From a virus, in IMG/VR virus record IMGVR_UViG_3300030329_003069, positions 1-38,012 of that record: a DNA stretch of 38,012 nt. The stretch is one strand, 5' to 3'. Under the pieces are notes generated by a model. The model did not search any database, had not been told where the DNA came from, and saw only the letters and a list, made by a program, of their open reading frames with translations. Every line of letters starts with the position of its first letter. Position 1 is the first letter of the stretch. Shown piece after piece: positions 7,576-16,494 of the stretch. A program made the position numbers and the translations under genes.

Positions 7576-8982
7576 ATGGCATTTGCAAAACCGACCCCTG
7601 GGTTCGCTACGTCGTTTGGGGCGTTTAATGAACTCTTTCAATACACGTATGCAGACGTAATCATCAAGCTGCTCGACACGGTTGACGATGTTGAGAAGTG
7701 GATTGACAGCGTTAATTTTGAGGATTGGACAGGTGGTGATTCCAAGTACTACCTGTACAAAACCCAAGAGGGTTCTGGTTCCCGGTTTGTCGGTGGTACT
7801 GGACCTGGCGCGGCTGCTCCAGTTTTGCCACAGTACAACCCGCCTGCTTACCAAGAGGCTGCGATTCGGCTCTTCCCCCACATGGACATTGTGGAGATCA
7901 CTGGACCCAAGCTGGTCCGGGCTCACAGCAAGCCGGGGATGTACCGTCAGATCATGGACGAGTTGGTGATGGATGCGAAGAACTCGCACCGCAACCGAAT
8001 CGGACCCAAATACTGGTGGGGCACGAGTGGTGGTGCTTCTGCGGATCCGGGCGCTGCCCTCCCCGTAGGTCCCAACTCTGGTGTGCTTGCAATCAACCAG
8101 ACGGCTGGTGCCCCTGTCCTCGCTGGCGCTGCAATTACAGCCTTTCAGCGTGAGACTGATGCGGCGCTGCCAAACACAAAAGCGTACATGAACGCTTACG
8201 GTGGTTGCCGGTATCTGCGCCCTGGTCAGCAGGTTGCCATTGGCACTGGTGCCCAGCTTGCTGCTGGCACGGCTGACACTGCAATTGTTGCAACGGTAAA
8301 CCAGGCTGCTCAGACGTTTACGCTGGACCGCAACGTGACCATCGCCGCTGGCGACTTCATCGTTGAGGGTGACGCGAACGGTAATGAGTGGGGCGGATGT
8401 CTGACGGGTCTCCATGACGCCATCAATGACAACGGCAACTACCACGGCATTGCCCGTGGAACTGGTGCTGCCCCAACGAATACGCCTTGGCATTCGTTTG
8501 TGGTTCGTAATGGTAACGTCTTGCGGGACTTCAACCACTGGCGTATCACATCATTGTTGATGCGGATGGCTGAGCTTGGACCGAAGGATATTGATGAGAT
8601 GGATCCGGTGATCTTCTCTCACTCCTCGCTACTCCAGGTGTACCTCCAAGAGATTGATCCGGTCTACATGCAGACCGACCTCAAGGCTCTCAAAGGTCAC
8701 ACCACCATCGCGTACCAGTACGGTGCACGGCAGATTCCTTGGGAGACTGCACGCAGCCACCCGACGAACAGCTACCATGTGATGGATCGGTCTGCGATGA
8801 AGCGCGTCCGTCTCGGTGAGTACGGCTGGGATACCTCTACCGGAGCAATCTGGAAGCAAATCCCCGGCACATTCGCCTTCCAGGCATTCGCCTACAACGA
8901 GTTTGAACTCGCCGTTGAGAACCCGCGATGTCAGGGTAAAGAAGAAGACATCCGCGTTCCCGCTGGCCTGATCTTCACCTAA
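7576..8982 (+). CDS. Major capsid protein (468 aa)
   Basis: The gene has a good GGAGAA ribosome site and follows the scaffold gene. The protein is of capsid size, with an N-terminal helical arm (AFNELFQYTYADVIIKLLD) and a spine-helix candidate (YRQIMDELVMDAKNSHRNRIG). A Gly/Ala/Val-rich insertion at about residues 210-265 alternates like a beta domain (TAIVATVNQAAQTFTLDRNV). The C-terminal part returns to mixed fold (PGTFAFQAFAYNEFELAV) and ends with a short beta segment. The HK97-type fold is inferred from context and layout, not from a match. It is followed by a GC-rich hairpin that could tune capsid expression relative to downstream genes. Confidence 0.85.
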   Translation: MAFAKPTPGFATSFGAFNELFQYTYADVIIKLLDTVDDVEKWIDSVNFEDWTGGDSKYYLYKTQEGSGSRFVGGTGPGAAAPVLPQYNPPAYQEAAIRLFPHMDIVEITGPKLVRAHSKPGMYRQIMDELVMDAKNSHRNRIGPKYWWGTSGGASADPGAALPVGPNSGVLAINQTAGAPVLAGAAITAFQRETDAALPNTKAYMNAYGGCRYLRPGQQVAIGTGAQLAAGTADTAIVATVNQAAQTFTLDRNVTIAAGDFIVEGDANGNEWGGCLTGLHDAINDNGNYHGIARGTGAAPTNTPWHSFVVRNGNVLRDFNHWRITSLLMRMAELGPKDIDEMDPVIFSHSSLLQVYLQEIDPVYMQTDLKALKGHTTIAYQYGARQIPWETARSHPTNSYHVMDRSAMKRVRLGEYGWDTSTGAIWKQIPGTFAFQAFAYNEFELAVENPRCQGKEEDIRVPAGLIFT

Positions 8983-8995
8983 TGCCTAGTGGTTG

Positions 8996-9011
8996 GGGGG
9001 CTCACGCCCCC
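8996..9011 (+). terminator. GC-rich hairpin after the capsid gene
   Basis: GGGGGC (8996-9001), loop TCAC, GCCCCC (9006-9011) forms a perfect 6-bp stem, extendable by G-U pairs, 13 bases after the capsid stop. No U-run follows, so full intrinsic termination is unlikely. It probably acts as an mRNA 3'-end stabiliser or partial attenuator between the very abundant capsid message and the next gene. Confidence 0.5.
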
Positions 9012-9031
9012 TGGCCCATAAAGGAGGAAAT

Positions 9032-9556
9032 ATGAGCTTTCAAAAAGCACATAACATCTCAAATGAATTGGCAGAGGTGGTGGTCACAACCGGGCTAATC
9101 TCACTTGATGGGTGGGCGGCGGCTTCTCCCGCGTACTTCTCAATGAGTCCTACTGTTGCCGGGAAAAGCTACCGGGTTCTTGAGGTTGGATACACGGTCC
9201 AAGCATATGCAAATCCCGCGACAAACGGGGTAGCCAACTGCTTTGACTTTGGAATCGAGAGTGATCCAGATGCTTTCTTAAGGGCCGTGCCAGTTCCAAC
9301 GACGTTCGCAACGTCCCCAGCGGCAACCGCTGCCGCCTATGGAGCCGGTGCAACTATCAGCACATCCAGTGGTGGTGCGGAGACGCTTTCTTTCCGGGAC
9401 GCAGGAAATGGTAATATCGACTCGGATGGTGTTGGCTTTCTTAACCCAGGTCAGGTATTGCGGGTGACGCGGAATGCAGATACTGCCGCCGCCCAACTTG
9501 ACGTTGTATTTTTTGCTCGACTCGCACCTGTTGTGTCACGCGACGTGTTCGCTTAA
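9032..9556 (+). CDS. Probable capsid decoration protein (174 aa)
   Basis: The ATG at 9032 directly follows an AAGGAGGAAA site and is clearly better than the in-frame upstream start at 8993. The protein is beta-rich with little helix and many Gly/Ala/Thr/Ser residues. It has alternating hydrophobic strands such as SYRVLEVGYTVQAY and QLDVVFFARLAPVV, like a jelly-roll or Ig-like head protein. Strong translation signals immediately after the capsid gene suit a stoichiometric head decoration or cement protein. No family was recognised. Confidence 0.65.
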   Translation: MSFQKAHNISNELAEVVVTTGLISLDGWAAASPAYFSMSPTVAGKSYRVLEVGYTVQAYANPATNGVANCFDFGIESDPDAFLRAVPVPTTFATSPAATAAAYGAGATISTSSGGAETLSFRDAGNGNIDSDGVGFLNPGQVLRVTRNADTAAAQLDVVFFARLAPVVSRDVFA

Positions 9557-9567
9557 GGAGAAATGAA

Positions 9568-10263
9568 ATGGCTAACGATCTGATGAGAACAGGGCCACGC
9601 GGTGCGAGTGATCAAGCCGCCAATCTCAGCCCAAGAGTAATCCGACTGCTCCCAATTGCCGCCGCAAGTGTTACCTATGCAAACCTTAAAACAAAAGTGG
9701 AACAAGGGATTAGCAATGTTGGGAATCCTGGGACGGGGACTAACCCGCTTGACACCGAGGCTTCCAACGGAACTGCCACAGTCTTCTATGGATTTCCTGG
9801 TCTCGGGCAGGATGACACATGGTATGGACAATGGACTGTTCGGAAGATTTTTGCGGTGTGCAACCGAACGGGCTGGGCAACGGCAAATAGCGGTCAGATT
9901 ACAGCGGGAATCTACGCCCTGACCCCTGTCGGCGCTCCTGCTGCTGTAACGACTGTTGATGCCAATGCGATTAAGGCCAGCGGCGTCATTCCGTTCGCCA
10001 CGTTGCCCACTTCTGGGGCTAAGTACGAACTCGGACTTAATGGAGTTGGTGCTGGCCTTAATGACAACGGTGGGACGGTTGAGGACCAGAATCTTGTTTC
10101 TTACAAGATTGGAGTTGGCGCTGGCCAGTTCACCGATGGCGGGGTATCTGTACAGGGCTGCAATCAGTTCCTTGGTGTTGTTGCCCCTACCGCTGGAGGA
10201 ACTGGCACATACGTAATGTATGCAGAGCTTGTTCCTGCTGGTGGTGAGAATTACAGCAGCTAA
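9568..10263 (+). CDS. Probable head decoration or fibre protein (231 aa)
   Basis: It is preceded by AAGGAGAAATGAA. After a basic, helical first 60 residues the protein is Gly/Thr/Asn-rich and beta-like (GQITAGIYALTPVG, YKIGVGAGQF, TYVMYAELVPAGG). Together with the previous gene it forms a pair of well-translated beta proteins next to the capsid gene, so a surface decoration role is likely. The sequence itself was not recognised. Its stop overlaps the next start. Confidence 0.65.
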   Translation: MANDLMRTGPRGASDQAANLSPRVIRLLPIAAASVTYANLKTKVEQGISNVGNPGTGTNPLDTEASNGTATVFYGFPGLGQDDTWYGQWTVRKIFAVCNRTGWATANSGQITAGIYALTPVGAPAAVTTVDANAIKASGVIPFATLPTSGAKYELGLNGVGAGLNDNGGTVEDQNLVSYKIGVGAGQFTDGGVSVQGCNQFLGVVAPTAGGTGTYVMYAELVPAGGENYSS

Positions 10264-10886
10264 TGATAACCAGCGCCAAAATAAAAACTCGGGCTGACCT
10301 CGATCAGTCCGAGGATGACTTCTTTGCCAATCTGGTGCGAACAAGGACTGCCGAACCCTTTGCCGATTGGGAGAGAAGGGCGAATGGACTCGACGGCTTA
10401 TTGCCGGGAGAGGCATTCCACCTACGGTTTGTTGAGAAGAATTTCGACGGGGTTCTACTCAACAGGTGGATTGTTTTCTGCAATAAGCCGCCGTGTTCCG
10501 TTCATCCTGGGCGTAACAGGATTATCACGGTGATGACGATTGAGGAGCCTGGGGTTGCCGGGTCTTTCTCGACTCCTAATGAGTCTCACCTGGACGGCTT
10601 ACGCATTGTTGTATTAGATTGGCGTCAGGGACGTCACGCGGCTCTAGAGCGTATGAAGGAGTTGCGGGACAAGAAAGAGGCCATCAACGACAAGGATGCG
10701 TTGAACGAGGCCGGTGGCAAGGTAGATGAGGTCTTCTGGATCTGGAAGAGGACTATGGGCGAGAGCCTGAACATGTGCCTTGGTGAAGAGGGAACTGGCC
10801 CTAATTACGGCTCTAAGTATTTTGGAGCCCCTGTGTCTCGGGTTGAAGAACCCAAGAAGACAGCGAGTGGTTTGTATTTGCCATGA
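10263..10886 (+). CDS. Hypothetical head-tail region protein (207 aa)
   Basis: The ATG overlaps the previous TAA by one base. The protein is soluble with mixed alpha/beta content. The N-terminal half has aromatic and charged strands (EAFHLRFVEKNFDGVLLNRWIVFCNKP), and residues 120-160 form a charged helix (RHAALERMKELRDKKEAIND). No family was recognised. It lies between decoration proteins and the head-tail adaptor, so it may be a connector or minor head protein, but this rests only on position. Its stop overlaps the next gene by four bases. Confidence 0.6.
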   Translation: MITSAKIKTRADLDQSEDDFFANLVRTRTAEPFADWERRANGLDGLLPGEAFHLRFVEKNFDGVLLNRWIVFCNKPPCSVHPGRNRIITVMTIEEPGVAGSFSTPNESHLDGLRIVVLDWRQGRHAALERMKELRDKKEAINDKDALNEAGGKVDEVFWIWKRTMGESLNMCLGEEGTGPNYGSKYFGAPVSRVEEPKKTASGLYLP

Positions 10887-11629
10887 ACGTCGAAGAAGCC
10901 CTGCGCCGCCTAAACGGATACCTCCAACGGAGAGGCAAAGTTGACGGCTCTGGGGGCTGGACGGAGCAATGGCTACTCGACATCCTCACTGACGCTAATC
11001 AGGACATGTACCACCGTATAATTCAGTACGGTCCTGAGATATTTCAGCGGTCAACCCGGTTCACTTACGCATCAGGATCTGAATCAATCGTGCTGAAAGA
11101 CATGCTTGGCTCAAGCCCTGCCGCGCTGTGGTATGTTGGCACACTGGCTGACAATGCTGCCGTAAGTGCCACGAATATGCCAATGCCTGTCGATATGAGC
11201 CGCAGGACAGACTTGGACAATACGCAGATGTCATCTCAGGTTGGATCTGCGTGGATTGCGGCGATGAACTTGGTGGGGTCTGGTGCGGTATTCGGACAAT
11301 ATTCTGGACATTTTCTTGGGAAGGATTTCCTTCTACGCCCTCTTCCTCAGCGGGATGTTTTTATGTTTGTGCGATGGACTCCTTCTGAGCTTCCTGCACT
11401 AACTGACCCCCAGGATGAGTTGTTGCTTGGAGAACTTCCCCAGTTCCACCAGGCTGTCGTGTACCGTGCGGCAATCTGCGCAAAGTCTGCCAAGGGCGAG
11501 GACGCTTCCCAGCTTGAGAAGATGTACATTGAGATGGTGGGCCCATATGATGCCAACCTGAAGATGGGTGCGCGCAGCAGGCAGCGTCAGCAACCCTCCC
11601 AGCGGGAGTCAATGCGATGGGAGTATTAG
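10883..11629 (+). CDS. Probable head-tail adaptor protein (248 aa)
   Basis: The start overlaps the previous stop (ATGA). The protein opens with helices (NVEEALRRLNGYLQRRG; WLLDILTDANQDMYHRI), has a beta middle section, and ends with DELLLGELPQFHQAVVYRAA followed by an ExA-rich helix and a basic disordered tail. Short N-terminal helices, a beta core, and a late 'LP..HQA..YRAA' helix with a following acidic helix are typical of podovirus adaptor proteins, which extend the portal ring and receive the tail nozzle. The call is based on architecture and position. Confidence 0.55.
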   Translation: MNVEEALRRLNGYLQRRGKVDGSGGWTEQWLLDILTDANQDMYHRIIQYGPEIFQRSTRFTYASGSESIVLKDMLGSSPAALWYVGTLADNAAVSATNMPMPVDMSRRTDLDNTQMSSQVGSAWIAAMNLVGSGAVFGQYSGHFLGKDFLLRPLPQRDVFMFVRWTPSELPALTDPQDELLLGELPQFHQAVVYRAAICAKSAKGEDASQLEKMYIEMVGPYDANLKMGARSRQRQQPSQRESMRWEY

Positions 11630-13690
11630 ATGGTTGCTTTATCGCAGGAACTCACAGCCTTCAGGGCTCCCCTTGCGGGAATGGATGTACGCAAACTTGG
11701 GTCACCCGAGTCTCCTGAGCTATTATTCAACATAGATCTGTCCCTCGATGGTTCCTGGCGTAACAGGCCTGGACTTACCATTGTGAGGTCCACCCCTCCA
11801 GGCATCGGTGCGGTTGACTCTCCAATCCTTGGGATGTACGTATTTGATGTTGCTGGTGAGTCATTTGTGATGATCATCCAGCCTGTCTCTCTGACGGCTG
11901 TCATCCAAGTCCCCACCCTGTACATCTATAAGAATGCAATTAGCGGGTCGAATGGTGAACTGCCCATTATCGTCAATGCGGCTGGTGTTGCCACGCCATT
12001 CCCTATTAACGCAGACTCGTACACCCTCGGCCCGAGGGGTAAGTATTACGACTTTGCCCAGGCGGGGCGGTTCCTCTATTTCTCCAATGGGTATGGCCAG
12101 TACAATGAGCTTGAGTGGACAGGCGGGGATACTGCGGAGTCATTCGTCCTTCGGTCCTCATTTTTAGAGACGGGGAATGCCCCATCTGTAATGAGCTATC
12201 TCAATGGCCCCATGAAGCCCTCTTCGCTTGAGTTCTTTTATGACCAAATTGTGGTCAGTGGATTTCGGGAAGATCGTCAGGTGTCTTTGTCAAACCCACT
12301 GGCAGAGAGGCAGACAGAGGTTCCGTCTGAGCTTCTTAACCAAACTAGGACTGAGTTGACCGTCACTCGTGGGCACATCTTTGTTGCAGAGCCTGGCCTT
12401 TGGCGGAGTTTCCCACTTGAGGATTCTGGAGGGATGTATTGGCTCTTCAATGAAGAGATCGTTGCCACATCCAACTTCAGGGATACCATTCTCGTCTTCA
12501 CTAAGAAGGCTCTCTATCGGATTGTTGGCCACGGCAGTTCCACCCCGCGCAGGGAATGGGTGGCTGATGTATCACTGGTGAGCGCAAGGGCCATTGCGAA
12601 GATCGAGGCGTTTGTATTTTTTGTTGCCCAGGGCGGCTGTTACATCACAGATGGCGCAAGCGTCACAAAGGTGTCTGAGGAGATGGATCCGCTGTGGCGC
12701 TCTCAGTACCGTCCGCATGTGACTCGTAAGGCCCAGCGTGAGTTGCGGAGGACTGCTTACCCGTTCTACGTCAACCGTCGCGCCCTGGATAGTGCTTTGT
12801 GCATTAACGACAGGGACCGAAAGCAGATCATGGTAGCCCTACCATCCAGCGGCTTCGCTGAGAACAACATGGTGTGGGTGTGGAATTACGAGCAGTTCAT
12901 ACGACAACAAGGCCCAGGTAAGTGGTGCGTCTGGGCAGGCAAAGAAGAGCCACTTGATACAAACAATGGGATAACAACTCCTATGGGTACAGGTGCAAAC
13001 ACTAGGCTTAATGCAGCCACCTCTGTATCCGCATGGCATATCACCTCTATGGCGGTGAGCAAGGGAACGTCTGGGGACACGATCTACATCGGCACATCGG
13101 ATGGGAAGGTTTACACCCTTGGTGATGGCAGCGACAACCTATCCCTTGGAGCGGGTGGAGGGGGAGTGCCTCGCGGGATACCAACTCCAACTGGTTACCC
13201 CATCCTCATTGGCCTCGGTCGGGTTGGGCGAGTAGATCCAGACGGCAGGACTGTTTACACAGACGTGGCAATTCGGCACCTGCAAGAGACAAGGAACCAG
13301 GAGGATGATTCATCTGTCAACCAAACTACCGTCATTGTGCGATCTGAGGGTGATGCCCAGCGTCTAATAAACGCCAATGATGACGACGTTGAGGATGAGA
13401 AGACAACGCCCAATATGCAGTATGGGGTGAGCGAGAGGACGATGTCTGTGATGGGCAACGCTGCCAACGCGGCTATGGTGCTTGGAAACACCCCAACGGG
13501 CACAGCCTCTCCGCTGCTTTCTTCTGAGTACACCGAGTCTTACGCCAGGATTAACGCTCCAGATGAAGAGGCTCGCACTGTCACTGTGGACATTTACCGC
13601 CCAACGATTGCTGGCCCGCAGAATCTTAGCGTGTCCGAGGTCCGCCTGTACGGCACTGTAAAGGGTGGCTCCCAGAGGAATCAGTCATGA
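11630..13690 (+). CDS. Probable tail nozzle protein (686 aa)
   Basis: It starts at the base after the previous stop. The N-terminal segment with FNIDLSLDGSWRNRPGL resembles the 'N-x-D ... RPG' opening seen in podovirus tail nozzle (T7 gp12-type) proteins. The rest is rich in beta strands and blade-like repeats (SNFRDTILVFTKKALYRIVG, FVFFVAQGGCYITDGASV, TIYIGTSDGKVYTLGDGS), consistent with a beta-propeller body. Length fits the nozzle family (about 600-800 aa). Directly following an adaptor gene supports the same role: closing the tail channel and carrying fibres. An alternative is a tail-associated propeller with another function. Confidence 0.6.
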   Translation: MVALSQELTAFRAPLAGMDVRKLGSPESPELLFNIDLSLDGSWRNRPGLTIVRSTPPGIGAVDSPILGMYVFDVAGESFVMIIQPVSLTAVIQVPTLYIYKNAISGSNGELPIIVNAAGVATPFPINADSYTLGPRGKYYDFAQAGRFLYFSNGYGQYNELEWTGGDTAESFVLRSSFLETGNAPSVMSYLNGPMKPSSLEFFYDQIVVSGFREDRQVSLSNPLAERQTEVPSELLNQTRTELTVTRGHIFVAEPGLWRSFPLEDSGGMYWLFNEEIVATSNFRDTILVFTKKALYRIVGHGSSTPRREWVADVSLVSARAIAKIEAFVFFVAQGGCYITDGASVTKVSEEMDPLWRSQYRPHVTRKAQRELRRTAYPFYVNRRALDSALCINDRDRKQIMVALPSSGFAENNMVWVWNYEQFIRQQGPGKWCVWAGKEEPLDTNNGITTPMGTGANTRLNAATSVSAWHITSMAVSKGTSGDTIYIGTSDGKVYTLGDGSDNLSLGAGGGGVPRGIPTPTGYPILIGLGRVGRVDPDGRTVYTDVAIRHLQETRNQEDDSSVNQTTVIVRSEGDAQRLINANDDDVEDEKTTPNMQYGVSERTMSVMGNAANAAMVLGNTPTGTASPLLSSEYTESYARINAPDEEARTVTVDIYRPTIAGPQNLSVSEVRLYGTVKGGSQRNQS

Positions 13691-14457
13691 TTATTCCTCG
13701 TCAATACCTTGGCAAGAGACAGGGTGCCAGTATCACCGAAGGGAACATGGTCTACCAGTTTGAGGACTTGGTAAACACTCTCCCCCATCGGCTGACACCT
13801 TATGATGATCTGAGCTATCAGGAGTCCAAGGCTTACTTCTCTCAGTCGCAGATGATCTTGTCTGCTGGCGAGTGGACAGTCCATTCAGCAATGGCGCTGG
13901 ACAGCAATAACGGAATCTACATCACCGGCTCTGGCTACCACACGATACTCAAGTGCGGACCAAATAACACAGCAGGTGTGATGGTGGTCAACGGGGATGA
14001 TGTGGTGATTGAGAACGTCAAGTTCTCCCGGACTACCGACTCCAGTGTTCCAGATGTTGGCTCCTTACTCCACGTCACGGGCGAGCGAGTTGTTATCCGC
14101 AACTGCTGGTTTGACGCGAGCAATGCCTTGAACGCTATCACTGCTAACGTGGCAGACAATTTGACTATCGAGTCCTGTGTGTTTGCTGGTGGTGCTGGTG
14201 ACATTGTCTACGTGCTGGACTCTGACAACACGATGGTGAAGAATAACAGAATTGTCCCCGTCGCCGGATGGGACTCGGTTGCGTACAATGCCATCTTCCT
14301 TGCATCCACTAACACTGGAGTTGTGGCCCAGCGGTGCAATGATGGTATTATCGTGGGGAATCATGTTGGAAGTGGATCGCGCATCCGGCATAACAACACA
14401 GGAGCCCACATGTTAGCTGGCAACAACACGAGCGCGATACTGGTGGGATACCCATAA
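13687..14457 (+). CDS. Beta-helix tail protein, pectate-lyase-like fold (256 aa)
   Basis: The start overlaps the nozzle stop (ATGA). From about residue 55 the sequence runs as short repeating strands with regularly spaced Asn, Val and Ile (GIYITGSGYHTILKCG, VMVVNGDDVVIENVKF, VVIRNCWFDAS, LTIESCVFAGG, NTMVKNNRIVP, DGIIVGNHVG). This is the pattern of right-handed parallel beta-helices found in tailspikes and polysaccharide lyases. It is short for an enzymatic tailspike and no catalytic residues can be assigned. It may bind or trim host surface glycans, or be a structural fibre. Confidence 0.7.
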   Translation: MIIPRQYLGKRQGASITEGNMVYQFEDLVNTLPHRLTPYDDLSYQESKAYFSQSQMILSAGEWTVHSAMALDSNNGIYITGSGYHTILKCGPNNTAGVMVVNGDDVVIENVKFSRTTDSSVPDVGSLLHVTGERVVIRNCWFDASNALNAITANVADNLTIESCVFAGGAGDIVYVLDSDNTMVKNNRIVPVAGWDSVAYNAIFLASTNTGVVAQRCNDGIIVGNHVGSGSRIRHNNTGAHMLAGNNTSAILVGYP

Positions 14458-15137
14458 TGGGAACGATAAGCATAAATCCAGACGCTGATGGCGATCTCCA
14501 TGATGCGTCACTGCACAATGACAAGTTCCAGACGATCTTAAACGAGATCAATGGCAACCTGGACGCCAACAACCTGGCCAACCCAAACAGCTTCCTGACG
14601 TTCACATCCAACGCGGGCAGATCCTACACAGGTGCAATACCGGGAGGTGCCCATGCCGTATTCTACCCGTGGACCGGGTGGAGCCCAACAGCCACAGTTA
14701 CGGATCCCACAACGCAGATGTCCACCGCCCTCCCGTGGGTTCCAATAAGCGGTGCTAATGAGTGCAATATCATTGTAAATTCTCAGGCGTATAATACAAG
14801 TGGCCAGATAATCGCTTTGGTGTCAGCGGGTGCGATTTACAGGCAAACACCTGGGTACAACAATGCAAATGTAACACTTAGGCTCCAGAGGAGCGCCACA
14901 ACATCTGTTGCCGGGGCCTGGGAGGACATGGCGACGATGGTGTTTAATCCGTTCGCCGCTGCTGCCGCAAACAACAGCGTGTCTGCATTTGCATCAACTA
15001 GCAACATGACCGTGGCCAATGGACACTATTTTCGCGCACTTGTTCAAAACAATGCGGGCACTGCCCTGAGCGGGACCGAGTTAGCTGTCGCTGCTATCTC
15101 GCTGACGATGACATTCAAAGTTGCCCACACGAACTAG
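14457..15137 (+). CDS. Tail-fibre-like protein (226 aa)
   Basis: The first 40 residues include DLHDASLHNDKFQTILNEIN followed by GNLDANNLA. This resembles the N-terminal attachment segment common in phage fibre proteins (an 'inG.ld..Nla' helix). The remainder is beta-rich with Asn/Thr/Ser (NECNIIVNSQAYNTSGQIIAL; ELAVAAISLTMTFKVAH) like a trimeric fibre tip. It follows the beta-helix protein with a one-base overlap, so the two could form one receptor-binding assembly. No chaperone or enzymatic domain was seen. Confidence 0.6.
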   Translation: MGTISINPDADGDLHDASLHNDKFQTILNEINGNLDANNLANPNSFLTFTSNAGRSYTGAIPGGAHAVFYPWTGWSPTATVTDPTTQMSTALPWVPISGANECNIIVNSQAYNTSGQIIALVSAGAIYRQTPGYNNANVTLRLQRSATTSVAGAWEDMATMVFNPFAAAAANNSVSAFASTSNMTVANGHYFRALVQNNAGTALSGTELAVAAISLTMTFKVAHTN

Positions 15138-15146
15138 GATCACGCT

Positions 15147-16493
15147 ATGGCAAATGGAAATCAGTCAGGATTCGGCACGCCAGGAACGCAACGCACTGCA
15201 CAAAGAAACGTGCAGACAGGCGGGGTGAACCCCAACATGCCCGTGGGGCAGCAGCTAGCCAGACAGGGTGCAAGCTCTTACCAGCGGTCATTGACCACTG
15301 GCGGGACTTCCCCTGGCGTTAATCTGGCCAAGGCTGCGTACACAGCAGCGCCTCCTCCTGTTGCCAAACCCTCTCCACTAGCCGGATTCCCTTACAAGGA
15401 GTCCTTGGGGATGAATGCTTCCCTGGGGTTCTCTAACGAGGTTCCTGGTTTTGGGCTTCACGGTGGCGGTGGTGGGTATCAGATCCCCTCTGGTGGGGCA
15501 ATGCCTCGCCAGGGAGGGGGTCCAGCGCCTGGGCAGTTGTACAACCCAAATACTGGCAAATGGCGAACTTTCGGAGGACAGACTGCCGTTGGCACATCGC
15601 CAAGTGATACGTATGTCATTGACGACAGAAAGGGGTCTGACACTTTTGGGAAGTCAATCCCTATTGAGGATTACAGCGGTAGCGTGCCGGTACAGGTTAG
15701 TGCAGAGGATTCATCTGCTCTCCCCGCTAAGGAGCCGAAGACTCCGCTTCAGATGCTTCCTGGGGCAATGGGCAATGTTGCGGAGGAAAAGAAGGCCACG
15801 GCGGAATGGGAAGCATCTCCGGCTGGAAAGGCTGCGAAGGCTTCTGGTGTCGTTGAGGACATCTACGGTGGTGAGCCGATGGAAGATGTCCCTGGTATTG
15901 ACCCGGATGAGTACGCAAAAATAGAACAATCCCTGATTGACAATGCTGAGTTTGCGTACCAGCAGGGGATAAACACGATTTCTAGGCAATATGCGATGAT
16001 GGGGATGACAGGGTCTGGGGCCAATATCGCGGCAAATAATGCGCTAATGGCCGAGATTGCAGATCAGTTGCTCAGGGAACAGTCTGCCCTTGCGACTGCC
16101 AACCAGCAGCAGATTGAGATTGACCTGGCAGAGCGCGCAGAGGCGGCAAACAAAGAACTCTCCAATGCAATCGCCCTGATGACATCTGGGGCTCAGGTTG
16201 ACCAGATTGGTATCAACAACCAAATCAACTTGCTAACCGCAATCGACACAACTCTCGGCGGGTATGCATCTCAATTCTGGTCAATGACAGAGCAAACTCC
16301 CACTCCACAGGAGGCATCTGCTTACGCATGGATTCTTGCGGAGTTCCAGAAAACCGGCGATGTGGAGCTTGCCAATCTGAGAATGTCTGAGTTGTTGGCC
16401 GGAAAGCTCCCGCAGGAGTTTATTGAAGATGGGCCTTATGCGGATGCGTATAAGTTTGCCACAGAGGGTGGGCTTGGGATGACGGGGTATTGA
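15147..16493 (+). CDS. Probable internal virion protein 1 (448 aa)
   Basis: It has a disordered Gly/Gln/Ser-rich N-terminus (1-240). A helical, coiled-coil-like block follows (about 250-350, with LIDNAEFAYQQGINTISRQY, ALMAEIADQLLREQSALATA and an Ala/Glu-rich helix), and then a short C-terminal helical domain. In podoviruses such as T7 and P22, three consecutive genes downstream of the tail genes encode proteins ejected before the DNA. This gene, the next one and the giant gene occupy those positions. The assignment to ejection is inference from order and composition. Confidence 0.55.
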   Translation: MANGNQSGFGTPGTQRTAQRNVQTGGVNPNMPVGQQLARQGASSYQRSLTTGGTSPGVNLAKAAYTAAPPPVAKPSPLAGFPYKESLGMNASLGFSNEVPGFGLHGGGGGYQIPSGGAMPRQGGGPAPGQLYNPNTGKWRTFGGQTAVGTSPSDTYVIDDRKGSDTFGKSIPIEDYSGSVPVQVSAEDSSALPAKEPKTPLQMLPGAMGNVAEEKKATAEWEASPAGKAAKASGVVEDIYGGEPMEDVPGIDPDEYAKIEQSLIDNAEFAYQQGINTISRQYAMMGMTGSGANIAANNALMAEIADQLLREQSALATANQQQIEIDLAERAEAANKELSNAIALMTSGAQVDQIGINNQINLLTAIDTTLGGYASQFWSMTEQTPTPQEASAYAWILAEFQKTGDVELANLRMSELLAGKLPQEFIEDGPYADAYKFATEGGLGMTGY

Positions 16494-16494
16494 T

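Noticed and set aside
6832-8538. 568-codon leftward open frame antisense to the scaffold and capsid genes
   Set aside because: It mirrors two well-supported genes with ribosome sites, has Arg/Ser/Leu-biased composition typical of antisense shadows, and lies inside a rightward-only block.
9553-10416. 287-codon leftward frame antisense to a decoration-protein gene
   Set aside because: Opposite strand of a gene with strong AAGGAG site; no ribosome site or domain of its own.
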